From positions 559,074-623,073 of the forward strand of contig NZ_LMPZ01000001.1 in assembly GCF_001424025.1 (NCBI RefSeq): DNA of 64,000 bases. Reading direction: 5' to 3'. Position numbers and translations under genes: made by a program. Of this stretch, positions 33,465-43,861 are shown piece by piece. Each line of letters starts with the position of its first letter. Positions within the stretch are counted from its first letter, which is position 1. The notes under the pieces are model-generated. The model was not told the DNA's origin, ran no database searches, and was given only the letters and a program-made list of their open reading frames with translations. The stretch is from Brevundimonas sp. Leaf363 (lineage in GTDB: Bacteria; Pseudomonadota; Alphaproteobacteria; Caulobacterales; Caulobacteraceae).

Positions 33465-35654
33465 ATGCAAAGACGCCAGCTTCTTCTCGGCGGCGCGGGC
33501 CTGTTCGTGCTCGCCGGCTGTGCCAGTGCGGGTGCGATGAGCGGCGGCGCCATGAGCGGCGACCTGTCGCCCGAAGCCCTGGCGGCCGAGGCGGCCGAGG
33601 CCCGCGCCGTCCTGCCGATGCAGACCCCGCGCGCCGAACTGCTGCAGCCCTGGACCGGGCCGTACGACGGCACGCCGCCGTGGGACAAGGTGACGCCGGC
33701 CAAGCTGCGCGAAGCCATGATGGAGGCCATCGAGCTGGCCCGTCAGGACGTCGCCGCCGTGGCCAATAACCCCGCGCCGCCGACCTTCGCCAACACCATG
33801 GCGGCGCAGGAGCTGTGGGGCCAGCCGCTGGACCGCATCGTCAACATCTACAGCGTGATGACCGGCAACATCGGCGGCGATGAATACGACGCCGTCGACA
33901 CGGAGCTGTCGCCCATCCTGTCGGGCTTCTTCGACGAAATCAGCTTCAACGACGCCCTGTTCCAGCGCGTGAAGACGGTGGCCGACAACGCCGACGCCAT
34001 GGGCCTGAACGCCCAGCAGAAGCGTCTGGCCGAGCGCGCCCGCGACAGCTTCGTGCGCTCGGGCGCCAATCTGGACGCGGCCGGCAAGGCCGAGCTGGGC
34101 CGGATCAACACCGCCCTGTCGAACGCCTTCACCCGCTTCGGCCAGAAGGTGGTCGCGGACGAAAACGCCTGGACGGTGATCCCGAACGAAGCCGGCCTGG
34201 CCGGTCTGCCGGACTCGAACAAGGCCGCCGCCGCCGCAGCCGCGCGGACCCGCAACGTCCAGGGCTGGGCGATCCTGAACACCCGTTCGGCGGTCGATCC
34301 GTTCCTGACCTTCGCCGACGATCGCGCCCTGCGTCAGCAGGTCTGGACCAAGTTCGTGAACCGTGGCGACAACGGCGACGCCAACGACACCAACGCCACC
34401 ATCGCCGAGATCGTGAAGCTGCGGGACCAGCGCGCCAAGCTGCTGGGCTACGCCAACCATGCCGAACTGCGCATGCAGGACACCATGGCCAAGACGCCGG
34501 CCAATGCGAAGTCGCTGATGGATCGCGTCTGGGCCCCGGCCAAGGCGCGGGTGGCCGAAGAGGTCGCCGACATGAAGGCGATCGCCGGCTACGACATCGA
34601 GCCGTGGGACTACCTCTACTTCGCCGAGAAGGTCCGCAAGGCCAAGTACGACCTGGATCAGAACCAGCTGAAGCCGTACTTCGAGCTGAACGCCGTGCGC
34701 GCCGGCTCCTTCGCCATGGCCGAGCGCCTCTACGGCTTCACCTTCAAGAAGCTGCCGAAGGGGACGGTTCCGGTCTTCGAACCGGACGTCGAGGTCTACG
34801 AGGTCTACGACAAGACCAAGGGCAACCGTCAGGTCGGCCTGTACTACACCGACGATTACGCCCGTCCGGGCAAGCGCTCGGGCGCCTGGATGACCACCTA
34901 CCGGTCGTTCTCCAAGCTGGACGGCTCCAAGATCATCCTGGGGTCGAACAACAACAACTTCACCAAGCCGGAGCCGGGCGAGCCCGTGCTGATCTCGCTG
35001 GACGACGCCGAAACGCTGTTCCACGAGTTCGGCCACGCCCTGCACTACTTCTCGGCCGACGTGACCTATCCGTCGTTCGGCAACACGCCGCGCGACTTCG
35101 TGGAATATCCCTCGCAGGTGCATGAGCACTGGGTGCTGAGCCGGCCGATCCTGGACGGCTATCTGAAGCACTATCAGACCGGCGAGCCGATGCCGCAGGC
35201 GCTGGTCGACAAGATCCAGGCCTCGTCCACTTTCAACCAGGGCTATGCGACGGTCAGCTATTTGTCGTCGGCCATCGTCGACATGGACCTGCATACGCAG
35301 GCTGTGCCGCCGACCGACATCGACGCCTTCGAGAAGGCGTCGCTGGCGCGCATCGGCATGCCCAGGGAGATCGTGATGCGGCACCGCCTGCCGCAGTTCA
35401 ATCACCTGTTCACCTCGGACGCCTATTCGGCCGGCTACTACAGCTACCTGTGGTCGGAAACGATGGACGCCGACACCTGGGCCTACTTCGAGGAGTCGGG
35501 CGACGTGTTCAATCCGGACATCGCCAACCGCTTCAAGACCATCATGCTGGCCCCCGGCAACACGACCGACCGGGCCGAGGCGTACCGCGCCTTCCGCGGT
35601 CGCGACCCGGACGTGGCGGCCCTGCTGCGGGTCCGGGGCTTCCCGGTCTCGTAA
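33465..35654 (+). CDS. M3 family metallopeptidase (Dcp-like peptidyl-dipeptidase), lipoprotein
   Basis: A 729-residue zinc peptidase of family M3 (oligopeptidase A/Dcp). The active site is LFHEFGHALHYF (HExxH, here HEFGH) with the third ligand Glu about 25 residues on in FVEYPSQVHEHW. MQRRQLLLGGAGLFVLAGC is a lipoprotein signal with lipobox LAGC, so it acts in the periplasm or is membrane-tethered. It trims peptides. GGATATTCCTCC lies before the ATG. A strong terminator follows. Confidence 0.9.
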   Translation: MQRRQLLLGGAGLFVLAGCASAGAMSGGAMSGDLSPEALAAEAAEARAVLPMQTPRAELLQPWTGPYDGTPPWDKVTPAKLREAMMEAIELARQDVAAVANNPAPPTFANTMAAQELWGQPLDRIVNIYSVMTGNIGGDEYDAVDTELSPILSGFFDEISFNDALFQRVKTVADNADAMGLNAQQKRLAERARDSFVRSGANLDAAGKAELGRINTALSNAFTRFGQKVVADENAWTVIPNEAGLAGLPDSNKAAAAAAARTRNVQGWAILNTRSAVDPFLTFADDRALRQQVWTKFVNRGDNGDANDTNATIAEIVKLRDQRAKLLGYANHAELRMQDTMAKTPANAKSLMDRVWAPAKARVAEEVADMKAIAGYDIEPWDYLYFAEKVRKAKYDLDQNQLKPYFELNAVRAGSFAMAERLYGFTFKKLPKGTVPVFEPDVEVYEVYDKTKGNRQVGLYYTDDYARPGKRSGAWMTTYRSFSKLDGSKIILGSNNNNFTKPEPGEPVLISLDDAETLFHEFGHALHYFSADVTYPSFGNTPRDFVEYPSQVHEHWVLSRPILDGYLKHYQTGEPMPQALVDKIQASSTFNQGYATVSYLSSAIVDMDLHTQAVPPTDIDAFEKASLARIGMPREIVMRHRLPQFNHLFTSDAYSAGYYSYLWSETMDADTWAYFEESGDVFNPDIANRFKTIMLAPGNTTDRAEAYRAFRGRDPDVAALLRVRGFPVS

Positions 35655-35679
35655 GGCGAGCCACGGTTTGAAACGACAG

Positions 35680-35716
35680 AAGCCCCGGCGGAGCGATCCG
35701 CCGGGGCTTCCTTTTT
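35680..35716 (+). terminator. Intrinsic terminator
   Basis: A 13-bp stem (AAGCCCCGGCGGA with TCCGCCGGGGCTT) with a GCGA loop, followed by CCTTTTTG. It ends the M3 peptidase gene. Confidence 0.9.
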
Positions 35717-35737
35717 GCCGCGGGAGAGCGGGTCTTC

Positions 35738-36043
35738 TTACAGCGCGGCGGTGCGGACCTGGGCGCTGAGGGCGGCGCGGGCTTCGCGGGGCAGCTGGCT
35801 GCGGATCTGGGCGCGCGTGTCGGCCTGGCAGCGGTTGGCGCGGCGGTTCAGGCGGGTGTCGGACGCGCGGCTGTTGCGGCACAGGTCGGCCGCGACGGTG
35901 TTGATGCGCTGGTCCAGCGTCTGGGCGCCGGCGGCGGTGGAAAGGTCGAGATCGCCATAGGCGACACGGGCGTCCTGCGCCGAGGCGGCGGAGGCGACGG
36001 CCAGCATGGCGGTGGCGGCGAGAGCGGCGGTGATCCTGAACAT
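35738..36043 (-). CDS. UrcA family protein
   Basis: A 101-residue secreted protein. The signal peptide is MFRITAALAATAMLAVASAASA. The mature part RVAYGDLDLSTAAGAQTLDQ, then AADLCRNS and RANRCQADT, shows the two cysteines and the Y-x-D-L-D-L-S-T-x-x-G motif of the UrcA family. In Caulobacter, urcA is strongly induced by uranium, but the protein function is unknown. AAGGGA lies 8 bases before the ATG. Upstream (36159-36206) is a four-fold TCATGA array. Confidence 0.85.
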   Translation of the reverse strand: MFRITAALAATAMLAVASAASAQDARVAYGDLDLSTAAGAQTLDQRINTVAADLCRNSRASDTRLNRRANRCQADTRAQIRSQLPREARAALSAQVRTAAL

Positions 36044-36158
36044 TGGCTTCGTCCCTTGGGGCAGCCGCTCTGATCGGCGGCGAGGGAACGATGGCCGTCG
36101 CATGGCGCCGCAAGATGCGCTTTCGCCGGCTAAAGTTAGGCCAAAGTATAAATCGAAG

Positions 36159-36206
36159 TCATGACTTTCGCGTCATGAAATGAAAGTCATGATCTAAAGT
36201 TCATGA
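36159..36206. promoter_or_regulatory. Four TCATGA palindromes at exact 14-bp spacing
   Basis: TCATGA begins at 36159, 36173, 36187 and 36201; spacings are 14, 14 and 14. The surrounding 80 bases are AT-rich compared with the genome. It lies about 115-160 bases upstream of the UrcA-family start and about 20 bases after the ppc stop. This looks like a tandem operator; the bound protein is unknown. Confidence 0.6.
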
Positions 36207-36227
36207 TGACGGATTTATTGCGGGTTG

Positions 36228-38933
36228 TCACCCGCTGTTGCGCAATCCCGCCGCGATGCCGTTGACGGCCAGCAGGATGCCCTCGCGGACCAGCGGGTCG
36301 TCGTCTCCGGCGCGGCGGCGGCGGATCAGCTCGACCTGGACGTGGTTCAGCGGCTCGACATAGGGCATGCGCAAGCGGATCAGCCGGTCCAGCTCGGGCT
36401 GGCCGTCCAGCAGCGCCGTCTGGCCCGTGATGGTCAGGACGGCGTCGCGCGTGCGCTCCCACTCCGCCTTGATCGCCCCATAGATGCGCTCGGCCAGACC
36501 GGCGTCGGGCACCAGCGAGGCGTAGCGGCGGGCGATGGTCATGTCCGACTTGGACATGATCATCTCCAGGTTCTGGATGGCGGTGCGGAAGAAGGGCCAG
36601 GACTTGGCCATCTCGGCCAGTTCGCCGGCGTCCGCGCCCTGAACGGCCGAGCCGAAGCCGAACCAGCCCGGCAGCATCACCCGGCTCTGCGACCAGCTGA
36701 ATACCCAGGGAATGGCGCGCAGGTCCTCGATGGCGGTGGAGGTGGTGCGCGAGGCCGGGCGCGAGCCGATCTTCAGCTCCGACAGTTCGGCGATCGGTGT
36801 GGCGGCGCGGAAATAGTCGACGAAGCCGGGCGTCTCATAGACCAGCGCCCGGTAGGCGTTCATCGAGGCCTGCGACAGGGTGGAGGCCGTCTGGCCGTGC
36901 AGACGGGTCAGCTCGTCGTCCGGCGGCGGGGCCAGCGAGGCGATCAGGGTCCCGGCGGTCAGGGCGTCGAGGTTGCGCCGCGCGACGTCTGGCTCGCCGT
37001 ACTTGTTGGCGATGACCTCGCCCTGTTCGGTGATGCGGATGCGGCCGGCCACCGTGCCCTTCGGCTGCGAGAGCACGCCCGCGAAGGACGAACCGCCCCC
37101 GCGCCCGACGGCGCCGCCCCGGCCGTGGAACAGTTGCAGTCGCACGCCGGCCGCCTCGGTCACTGACAGGATGGCGCGCGACGCCTGATGCAGCTCCCAG
37201 CTGGAGGTGAAGTAGGAGCCGTCCTTGTTCGAGTCCGAATAGCCGATCATCACTTCCTGGACGCCACGCGCACGGGCCACGGCCAGGGCGGCGGGTTCGC
37301 GGAACAGGCGTTCCAGGGTCGGCTTGGCGGCGCGCAGGTCGTCGATGGTCTCGAACAGGGGCGCCGCCTGGATCGGGCATTCGCCGGGCGCCTCGGGGCG
37401 GTAGAGACCCGCCTCCTTCAGCAGCAGATAGACCTCCAGCATGTCCGAGGCGGCGTCGGTCTTGGACACGATGTGGGTGCGGATGGCCTGTGGGCCGAAG
37501 GTCTTCAGGGCGCGGGCGGCGGCCTCCAGGATCGACCGCTCCTTCAACGTCTCCTCGGTGTAGGTCCCGTACGGATTGAACAGCGGGCGGCCCGAGGTCA
37601 GTTCGGCCGACAGGCGGGCGATGCGCGCCTCCTCGTCCAGCGACGCATAGTCGGCCTCGACCCCGGCGACCTTGAACAGGTCGGCCACGACGCGTTCGTG
37701 CACGTCCGAGTTCTGGCGCAGGTCCAGCGTCGCCATGTGGAAGCCGAAGATGTCCAGCGCCGTGATCAGGCCCGACAGGCTGTCGTCGGCGAAGGCCTGA
37801 CCGTGGTTGGCCACCAGGCTGTCGCGCAGCACCGCCAGCTCGCCCCGGAATTCTTCGGGGCCGTCATAGGCGGGCGCCGCGAAGCGGGCCGGGCGGGGCG
37901 CCGTCATGCCGGTCAGGGCCTGATGGGTGGCGGACAGGCGGGCGTAGATCTCGGTCAGGGCGCGGCGATAGGGCTCGTCGGTGCGGTGCGGGCTTTCGTC
38001 GTCCGACGCCTTGGACAGGGCCGCCAGCTCCGGCGACACATGGGCCAGCGAGCCGGACAGGCTGAGCTCGGCGCCCAGGGCGTGCACCTCGTCCAGATAG
38101 AAGCGCAGCACCGCCCGCGCCGCCGTCGCCATGGCCGAGGTCAGGGTCTCTCCGTTGACGTTGGGATTGCCGTCGCGGTCGCCGCCGACCCAGGCGCCGA
38201 TGCGGATGAAGGGCTTCAGGTCCGGCGCCTCCAGCCGACGACGCCAGGCGTCCAGCTGCTGCGGTGCGACGCGAAGGAAGATGCGGTCCAGGAAGGAGAC
38301 GACCGTCTCGATCTCGTCCTGCACCACCAGGCCGGTGGTCCGCACCAGGCGCGTGGCCCACAGGATGATGATCTGGCGGCGCAGGCCCTTGGTCAGGATG
38401 TCGGGCGTGCACGACAGGTCGTCGCGGTCGCAGGCGTCCAGCAGGGCCGACACCGAGGCGATGCGGTCGATCACGCTCTTGCGCCGCACCTCGGACGGGT
38501 GGGCGGTCAGGACCGGCGAGATCAGCGCGTCGTTCAGCAGGTCTCGCGCGTCGGCTTCGGTCTTGCCGGCGTCGGCCAGCCGGGCCAGGGCGCCTTCCAG
38601 CGTATCGGGCCGGGCCCCCTCGGCGGTCTGGATCTGGGCCCGGCGCTTGCCGGCGCGGTCCTCGGCGACATTGGCCAGCAGCGAGAAGCAGGCGAAACCG
38701 TGCGCCAGCCCGACCGCCTGATCCAGCGGCAGATCGGCCAGCAGGGCCTCTAGCCGCGAGGCGTCCCGCGACGCCGGATCGCGGTGATAGGCCACCGACG
38801 CCTGCCGCACCGCCTCGATCCGGTCGTAGAGCTCCTGGCCCCCCTCGTCGCGGATCACCTCGCCCAGAAGGGCGCCCAGTTGGCGCACTTCGTCGCGCAG
38901 GCGGTCGTCGGCGGCAGGGCTCATGGGCGTCAT
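36228..38933 (-). CDS. ppc: Phosphoenolpyruvate carboxylase
   Basis: A 901-residue carboxylase, full length, which makes oxaloacetate from PEP and bicarbonate for the TCA cycle. The catalytic motifs are [11 protein letters not shown] (His), [11 protein letters not shown], and [14 protein letters not shown]; a C-terminal [21 protein letters not shown] ends near the Gly-rich LRNSG terminus. The start at 38933 (MTPMSP) could also be 38924. It is convergent to nothing; its transcript heads towards the UrcA-family gene. Confidence 0.95.
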   Translation of the reverse strand: MTPMSPAADDRLRDEVRQLGALLGEVIRDEGGQELYDRIEAVRQASVAYHRDPASRDASRLEALLADLPLDQAVGLAHGFACFSLLANVAEDRAGKRRAQIQTAEGARPDTLEGALARLADAGKTEADARDLLNDALISPVLTAHPSEVRRKSVIDRIASVSALLDACDRDDLSCTPDILTKGLRRQIIILWATRLVRTTGLVVQDEIETVVSFLDRIFLRVAPQQLDAWRRRLEAPDLKPFIRIGAWVGGDRDGNPNVNGETLTSAMATAARAVLRFYLDEVHALGAELSLSGSLAHVSPELAALSKASDDESPHRTDEPYRRALTEIYARLSATHQALTGMTAPRPARFAAPAYDGPEEFRGELAVLRDSLVANHGQAFADDSLSGLITALDIFGFHMATLDLRQNSDVHERVVADLFKVAGVEADYASLDEEARIARLSAELTSGRPLFNPYGTYTEETLKERSILEAAARALKTFGPQAIRTHIVSKTDAASDMLEVYLLLKEAGLYRPEAPGECPIQAAPLFETIDDLRAAKPTLERLFREPAALAVARARGVQEVMIGYSDSNKDGSYFTSSWELHQASRAILSVTEAAGVRLQLFHGRGGAVGRGGGSSFAGVLSQPKGTVAGRIRITEQGEVIANKYGEPDVARRNLDALTAGTLIASLAPPPDDELTRLHGQTASTLSQASMNAYRALVYETPGFVDYFRAATPIAELSELKIGSRPASRTTSTAIEDLRAIPWVFSWSQSRVMLPGWFGFGSAVQGADAGELAEMAKSWPFFRTAIQNLEMIMSKSDMTIARRYASLVPDAGLAERIYGAIKAEWERTRDAVLTITGQTALLDGQPELDRLIRLRMPYVEPLNHVQVELIRRRRAGDDDPLVREGILLAVNGIAAGLRNSG

Positions 38934-39192
38934 CTCTCAGCGGGGAGGCTGGGAATGTTACCGTAACAGGCGCGCGGCGGATGGCTACGCTGGAGTGAAC
39001 GCCGAAACGCGATGTGTGCGGCGCATCGTTTTCCGGCGCGCGGCGCTTGCCTTGACCGCCAGGGCCGGGCAGGGACGGCCGACCAGGATCCGGGCCATCG
39101 CCGCCCGGTGGCTATCCCGTCCGCCCATCCGTCGGGAAATCGCCGCGACCGGACCCCCAGGCGGGGTCGGCGGCAGACGACAAGACGATCCC

Positions 39193-40671
39193 ATGTCCCT
39201 CTATCCTTCCGAACGCCAGCAGTGGCTGGCCAATCCGCGTCGCGACCTGCTGGCCGGCACGGTTGTGGCCCTGGCCCTGATCCCCGAGGCCATCGCCTTC
39301 TCCCTGATCGCCGGCGTCGATCCCGCGGTGGGCCTCTACGCCTCCTTCGTCATCGCCGTGACGATCGCCATCGTCGGCGGCCGCCCGGCCATGATCTCGG
39401 CCGCGACCGGGGCCATGGCGCTGCTGATGGTCACCCTGGTCCGCGACCACGGCCTGGAATATCTGTTCGCCGCTTCGATCCTGTGCGGCGTGTTCCAGAT
39501 CGGCATCGGGCTGCTGAAGTTGGGGCGCTACATCCGCTTCGTGTCACGCAGCGTCATGACCGGCTTCGTCAACGCCCTGGCCATCCTGATCTTCCTGGCC
39601 CAGATGCCCGAGCTGATCGGCGCCAACTGGCAGACCTACGCCCTTGTCGCGGCGTCGCTGGTCATCATCTACGGCCTGCCCCGCATCACCAAGGTCGTGC
39701 CCTCGGCCCTGGTCGCCATCGTGGTCGTCAGCGCCTTCGTCATGATCACCGGGACGCCGGTCCGCACCGTCGGCGACATGGGCCAGATGCCGACCAGTCT
39801 GCCGCTGTTCCACCTGCCGGCCGTGCCGCTGACGTGGGAGACGCTGATCATCATCGCACCGATCTCGGCCACCCTGGCCTTCGTCGGCCTGCTGGAAAGC
39901 CTGCTGACCGCCAATCTGATCGACGACATTACCGACACGCCCTCGGACAAGGACCGCGAAACCCGCGGCCAGGGCGTCGCCAACATCCTGTCGCCCCTGT
40001 TCGGCGGCATGGCGGGCTGCGCCATGATCGGCCAGTCGATCATCAACGTGACCTCCGGGGCTCGGGGCCGCTTGTCGACCCTGTGGGCGGGGCTGTTTCT
40101 GCTGTTCCTGATCCTGGTGCTTCAGGACTGGGTGGCGCGAATCCCGATGGCGGCGCTGGTGGCGGTCATGATCATGGTTTCGGTCGGCACCTTCGACTGG
40201 AGCTCGCTGACCAGGATCCGGTCGATCCCGTTCCAGTCGTCGGTCGTCATGCTGGCCACCACCGGCACGGTGGTCGTGACCCATGACCTGTCGAAAGGGG
40301 TGGTGCTGGGCGTGATCCTGTCGGCCATCTTCTTCATGCGGAAAGTCGCCAAGACCATCGTGGTCGAGGCCGACGACGCGACCGCCCCGGACGAGCTGCG
40401 CTATCGCGTGACCGGCCAATTGTTCTTCGCCTCGGCCGACGTCTTCGCCGCCAGCTTCGAGCATCATGGTCATCCGCGCCGGGTCCGCATCGACATGACG
40501 CAGGCGCATCTGTGGGACCGCACCGGCGTCGCCGCCCTGGACAAGGTCGTCTTCCGCTACCGCCGCCAGGGCGCCGAGGTCGAGGTGATCGGCGTCAACG
40601 AAACCGGCCGCGCCCTGGTCGATCGCGTCGGCCGCCACGACAAGCCGGACGCGCCTGCGCCCGCGCACTAG
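39193..40671 (+). CDS. SulP family anion transporter with STAS domain
   Basis: A 492-residue inner-membrane transporter with 10-12 helices and a C-terminal STAS domain (about residues 400-475). Landmarks are [46 protein letters not shown], and [14 protein letters not shown]. The family moves sulfate, bicarbonate or other anions. The substrate cannot be fixed. ATG 39193 is the family start. Confidence 0.9.
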   Translation: MSLYPSERQQWLANPRRDLLAGTVVALALIPEAIAFSLIAGVDPAVGLYASFVIAVTIAIVGGRPAMISAATGAMALLMVTLVRDHGLEYLFAASILCGVFQIGIGLLKLGRYIRFVSRSVMTGFVNALAILIFLAQMPELIGANWQTYALVAASLVIIYGLPRITKVVPSALVAIVVVSAFVMITGTPVRTVGDMGQMPTSLPLFHLPAVPLTWETLIIIAPISATLAFVGLLESLLTANLIDDITDTPSDKDRETRGQGVANILSPLFGGMAGCAMIGQSIINVTSGARGRLSTLWAGLFLLFLILVLQDWVARIPMAALVAVMIMVSVGTFDWSSLTRIRSIPFQSSVVMLATTGTVVVTHDLSKGVVLGVILSAIFFMRKVAKTIVVEADDATAPDELRYRVTGQLFFASADVFAASFEHHGHPRRVRIDMTQAHLWDRTGVAALDKVVFRYRRQGAEVEVIGVNETGRALVDRVGRHDKPDAPAPAH

Positions 40672-40860
40672 GGCGCCCGCCTTGTCTTCGCCGCGCTTTT
40701 CGAGCATAAGCCGCCGCTTCCGGCGCAAGTGAACCTCGCGTCTCCACCATCACGACCCCCAACAGCTTGGGACGAGGATGGCGAGAACCCTCTGCCGACG
40801 TGAGCGTCGCCAGAGGCCGCTTTCGTATGGAGATCGAACCGCTCGCCATATGAGGTGTTG

Positions 40861-42399
40861 ATGTTCGAGGCTCTGAACGAGCGGCTGACAGGCGTTTTCG
40901 ACCGGATCACCGGTCGCGGCGCCCTGTCCGAAAAGGACGTGGCGGAGGCGATGCGCGAAGTGCGCGTGGCCCTGCTGGAGGCCGACGTCGCCCTGCCGGT
41001 CGTCAAGGACTTCATCGCCTTCGCCACCGAGCGCGCCACGGGCGAAGAGGTAATCCGCTCGGTCAAGCCGGCCGATCAGGTGGTCAAGATCGTCTATGAC
41101 GGCCTGATCGAGATGCTGGGCGGCGAGGAGCCGGTCGGCATCAATCTGAACGCCACGCCGCCGGCTGTGATCCTGATGGCCGGCCTGCAGGGCTCGGGCA
41201 AGACGACGACGTCCGCCAAGCTGGCGCTGCGCCTGACCAAATTCGATCGCAAGAAGGTCATGATGGCCTCGCTGGACACGCGTCGTCCGGCGGCGATGGA
41301 GCAGCTGGAGACCCTGGGTCGCCAGATCGAGGTCGCCACTCTACCGATCGTGGCCGGCGAGAGCGCGGTTCAGATCGCCAGGCGCGCGCTGCAATCCGCA
41401 AAACTGCAGGGCTTCGACGTCCTGATCCTCGACACCGCCGGCCGCATCACGCTCGACGAAGGGCTGATGAACGAGGTGGCTGAGGTCGCTCAGGTCGCCA
41501 AGCCGGTCGAGACCCTGCTGGTCGCCGACAGCCTGACCGGTCAGGACGCGGTGCGCACCGCCAAGGCCTTCCATGAACGCCTGCCGCTGACCGGTCTGGT
41601 TCTGACCCGCGCCGACGGCGACGGGCGCGGCGGGGCCATGCTGTCGATGCGCGCCGTCACCGGCCTGCCGATCAAATATCTGGGCGCCGGCGAGAAGGTC
41701 GATGCGCTGGACGTGTTCGACGCCCGCCGCGTCGCCGGCCGCATCCTGGGTCAGGGGGACATCGTCGCCCTGGTCGAGAAGGCCAGCCAGGAACTGGACG
41801 CCTCCAAGGCCGAGGCGATGGCGCGCAAGCTGGCCAAGGGCCAGTTCGACCTGAACGACCTGATGGGCCAGCTTCAGCAGATGAAGCGGATGGGCGGCCT
41901 GCAGGGGATCATGGGCCTGCTGCCCGGCGTGGCCAAGATGAAGAACCAGATGGCCGAAAGCGGCGTCGACGATCGGATGATCGCCCGCCAGGAAGCCATC
42001 ATCTCCTCCATGACCAAGCTGGAGCGCAAGAAGCCGGACCTGCTGAACGCCAGCCGCAAGAAGCGCGTGGCCGCCGGCGCCGGCGTCGATGTCCAGGACA
42101 TCAACCGCCTGCTGAAACAGCACCGTCAGATGGCCGACATGGTCAAGGCGATGTCGCGCGGCGGTCCCAAGAAGATGCAGCAGATGGCCGCCATGCTGGG
42201 CGGTCTCGGCGGCGGCGGCGGCGGGCTGCCCGGCATGGGCGGTCCCGACCTGAACCGGTTGAAGGCGATGGGCGGCGGCAAGATGGCCGAGCCCTCGGCC
42301 GACGAATTGAAAGCCCTTCAGGACCGCATGGCGGCCCTGGGCGGCGGACAACTTCCGGGGGGCCTTCCGGGCCTGCCCGGTTTCCCTCCCAAGAAATAA
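40861..42399 (+). CDS. ffh: Signal recognition particle GTPase Ffh
   Basis: A 512-residue SRP54: NG domain with P-loop GLQGSGKTT, LDTRRPAA, VLILDTAGR and LTRADGDGRGGA, then the methionine-rich M domain (about 300-430) and a Gly/Met-rich tail. With the 4.5S RNA it targets nascent membrane proteins to FtsY. GAGG lies 5 bases before ATG 40861; GTG 40855 is less likely. It is followed by rpsP, as in many bacteria. Confidence 0.95.
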   Translation: MFEALNERLTGVFDRITGRGALSEKDVAEAMREVRVALLEADVALPVVKDFIAFATERATGEEVIRSVKPADQVVKIVYDGLIEMLGGEEPVGINLNATPPAVILMAGLQGSGKTTTSAKLALRLTKFDRKKVMMASLDTRRPAAMEQLETLGRQIEVATLPIVAGESAVQIARRALQSAKLQGFDVLILDTAGRITLDEGLMNEVAEVAQVAKPVETLLVADSLTGQDAVRTAKAFHERLPLTGLVLTRADGDGRGGAMLSMRAVTGLPIKYLGAGEKVDALDVFDARRVAGRILGQGDIVALVEKASQELDASKAEAMARKLAKGQFDLNDLMGQLQQMKRMGGLQGIMGLLPGVAKMKNQMAESGVDDRMIARQEAIISSMTKLERKKPDLLNASRKKRVAAGAGVDVQDINRLLKQHRQMADMVKAMSRGGPKKMQQMAAMLGGLGGGGGGLPGMGGPDLNRLKAMGGGKMAEPSADELKALQDRMAALGGGQLPGGLPGLPGFPPKK

Positions 42400-42424
42400 T
42401 ACGACCTAACGAAAGAGACTGAAA

Positions 42425-42994
42425 ATGCTGAAGATTCGTCTGGCCCGCGGTGGCTCCAAGAAGCGCCCGTACTACTACATCGTCGTCGCCGACTCGCACG
42501 CGCCCCGGGACGGCAAGTTCCTGGAACGCGTCGGCACTTACAACCCGATGCTACCCAAGGACGGCGAAAAGCCCCGCGTGACCCTGAAGGCCGACCGCGT
42601 CTCGGAATGGCTGGGCAAGGGCGCCCAACCGACCGACCGCGTCGCGCGCTTCATCAGCCAGAGCACGGACGAAGCCCTGGTCGGCAAGGTCAAGTGGGCC
42701 GCCGGTCAGAACCTGAAGAAGGGCGAGCCGGGCAAGAAGGCCCAGGAACGCGCCGCCGAGCGTGCGCAACGCGAAGCCGACCGTCTGGAAGCCGAAGCGG
42801 CCGCCAAGGTCGAGGCCGCTGAAGCCGCCGCCCGCGCCAAGGAAGAAGCCGCCGCCGCGGCCGCCGCTCCGGCTCCGGCCGCTGAGGAAGCCCCCGCTGA
42901 AGAGGCTCCGGCCGCTGACGCTGACGGCTCGGCCGAAGTGGCCGTCGAAGACGCCCCGGCCGAAGGCGCCGCCGAAGAAAAGACCGAAGCGTAA
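42425..42994 (+). CDS. rpsP: 30S ribosomal protein S16, with long C-terminal extension
   Basis: A 189-residue S16. The core [20 protein letters not shown] to residue about 85 is canonical. The usual protein has about 80-90 residues; here about 100 residues are added, first a basic helix ([20 protein letters not shown]), then an Ala/Glu/Pro-rich acidic tail. Similar extensions exist in related alphaproteobacteria. It sits in the ffh-rpsP-rimM operon, but a family D repeat separates it from rimM. Confidence 0.95.
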   Translation: MLKIRLARGGSKKRPYYYIVVADSHAPRDGKFLERVGTYNPMLPKDGEKPRVTLKADRVSEWLGKGAQPTDRVARFISQSTDEALVGKVKWAAGQNLKKGEPGKKAQERAAERAQREADRLEAEAAAKVEAAEAAARAKEEAAAAAAAPAPAAEEAPAEEAPAADADGSAEVAVEDAPAEGAAEEKTEA

Positions 42995-43001
42995 GCCTGA
43001 C

Positions 43002-43156
43002 ATCCTTCTCCCCCTGGGGGAAAAGGTGGGCGCCGCAGGCGCTCGGATGAGGGGTTGGTTGGACGCGGAGTGATGCGGGTGACGTCGAGCGGCAGCTGCC
43101 GTTCCCCTCATCCGTCTCGCTTCGCGAGCCACCTTCTCCCCCGAGGGGAGAAGGAT
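43002..43156. repeat. Palindromic repeat, family D
   Basis: ATCCTTCTCCCC (43002-43013) and GGGGAGAAGGAT (43145-43156) are perfect inverted ends, with further inverted blocks (GATGAGGGG / CCCCTCATC) inside. It fills the rpsP-rimM gap and its right end is the Shine-Dalgarno of rimM. Confidence 0.85.
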
Positions 43157-43158
43157 AG

Positions 43159-43683
43159 ATGACCTCCGACAAACTGATCCTCGTCGCCCAGGTCGCCGGC
43201 GGTTTCGGCGTCAAGGGCGAGGTGCGGGTCACCGCCTATACGGCCGACCCGATGGCCCTGATGGGCTACGGCCCCCTGCTGCGTGCGGACGGGTCGGTGG
43301 GCCTGACCCTGAACAGCGCGCGACCTGACAAGAACGGCGTCGTCGGCCGGGCGAAGGAGATCGCCACTAAGGAAGAGGCCGACGCCCTGCGCGGGCTGAA
43401 GCTGCACATTCCCCGCAGCCGCCTGCCCGAACCGGACGAGGACGAGGTCTATCTGTCCGACCTGATCGGCGTGGAGGCGCGCGATCCATCGGGCGCCGTG
43501 ATCGGGCGGGTGAAATCGGTCCAGAACTTCGGCGCCGACGACATGCTCGAAATCGCGCCGAGCGAGGGCGGCCCGACCTGGTACCTGCCGTTCACCAAGG
43601 ACGCCGTGCCGGAACTGCACCTGGCCGACGGCTGGGTGCTGGCCGTGCGTCCCACCGAGATCGGCGAGCGCGAGCCGGAGTAG
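43159..43683 (+). CDS. rimM: Ribosome maturation factor RimM
   Basis: A 174-residue 16S processing factor with the N-terminal RimM domain (AGGFGVKGEVRV) and a C-terminal PRC-barrel (FTKDAVPELHLADGWVLA). It binds S19 and matures the 30S head. GGGGAGAAGGA ends 3 bases before the ATG and belongs to the repeat. The next gene, trmD, normally follows; here it is absent and a minus-strand DUF1508 gene lies there instead. Confidence 0.92.
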   Translation: MTSDKLILVAQVAGGFGVKGEVRVTAYTADPMALMGYGPLLRADGSVGLTLNSARPDKNGVVGRAKEIATKEEADALRGLKLHIPRSRLPEPDEDEVYLSDLIGVEARDPSGAVIGRVKSVQNFGADDMLEIAPSEGGPTWYLPFTKDAVPELHLADGWVLAVRPTEIGEREPE

Positions 43684-43687
43684 GGCT

Positions 43688-43861
43688 CTACGCGTCTTCG
43701 ACCGGCGCGTCGGGCACGTGCTTCTTGATCGAGTCGATCGCGCGCTTGGCGCCCGACTTGTCGGAATACCCTTCGGTCGAGAAGATGACTTCCGAGTTGA
43801 ACTTGAAGCGGACGCGGTACTCGCCCGCCTTGTCCTTATAGACTTCGAACTTGTGCGCCAT
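43688..43861 (-). CDS. DUF1508 (YegP-like) small protein
   Basis: A 57-residue protein with one DUF1508 repeat: MAHKFEVYKDKAGEYRVRF, FNSEVIFSTEGY and SGAKRAIDSIKKH. E. coli YegP has two such repeats. The fold is known but the function is not. AAGGA lies 7 bases before the ATG. It is convergent to rimM, with only 4 bases between the stops. Confidence 0.88.
   Translation of the reverse strand: MAHKFEVYKDKAGEYRVRFKFNSEVIFSTEGYSDKSGAKRAIDSIKKHVPDAPVEDA

Noticed and set aside
33426-36113. Very long minus-strand open frame (895 codons) opposite the M3 peptidase
   Set aside because: It is a shadow of the peptidase and UrcA-family genes in a GC-rich genome: composition is His/Arg/Gly-rich and no domain is seen.
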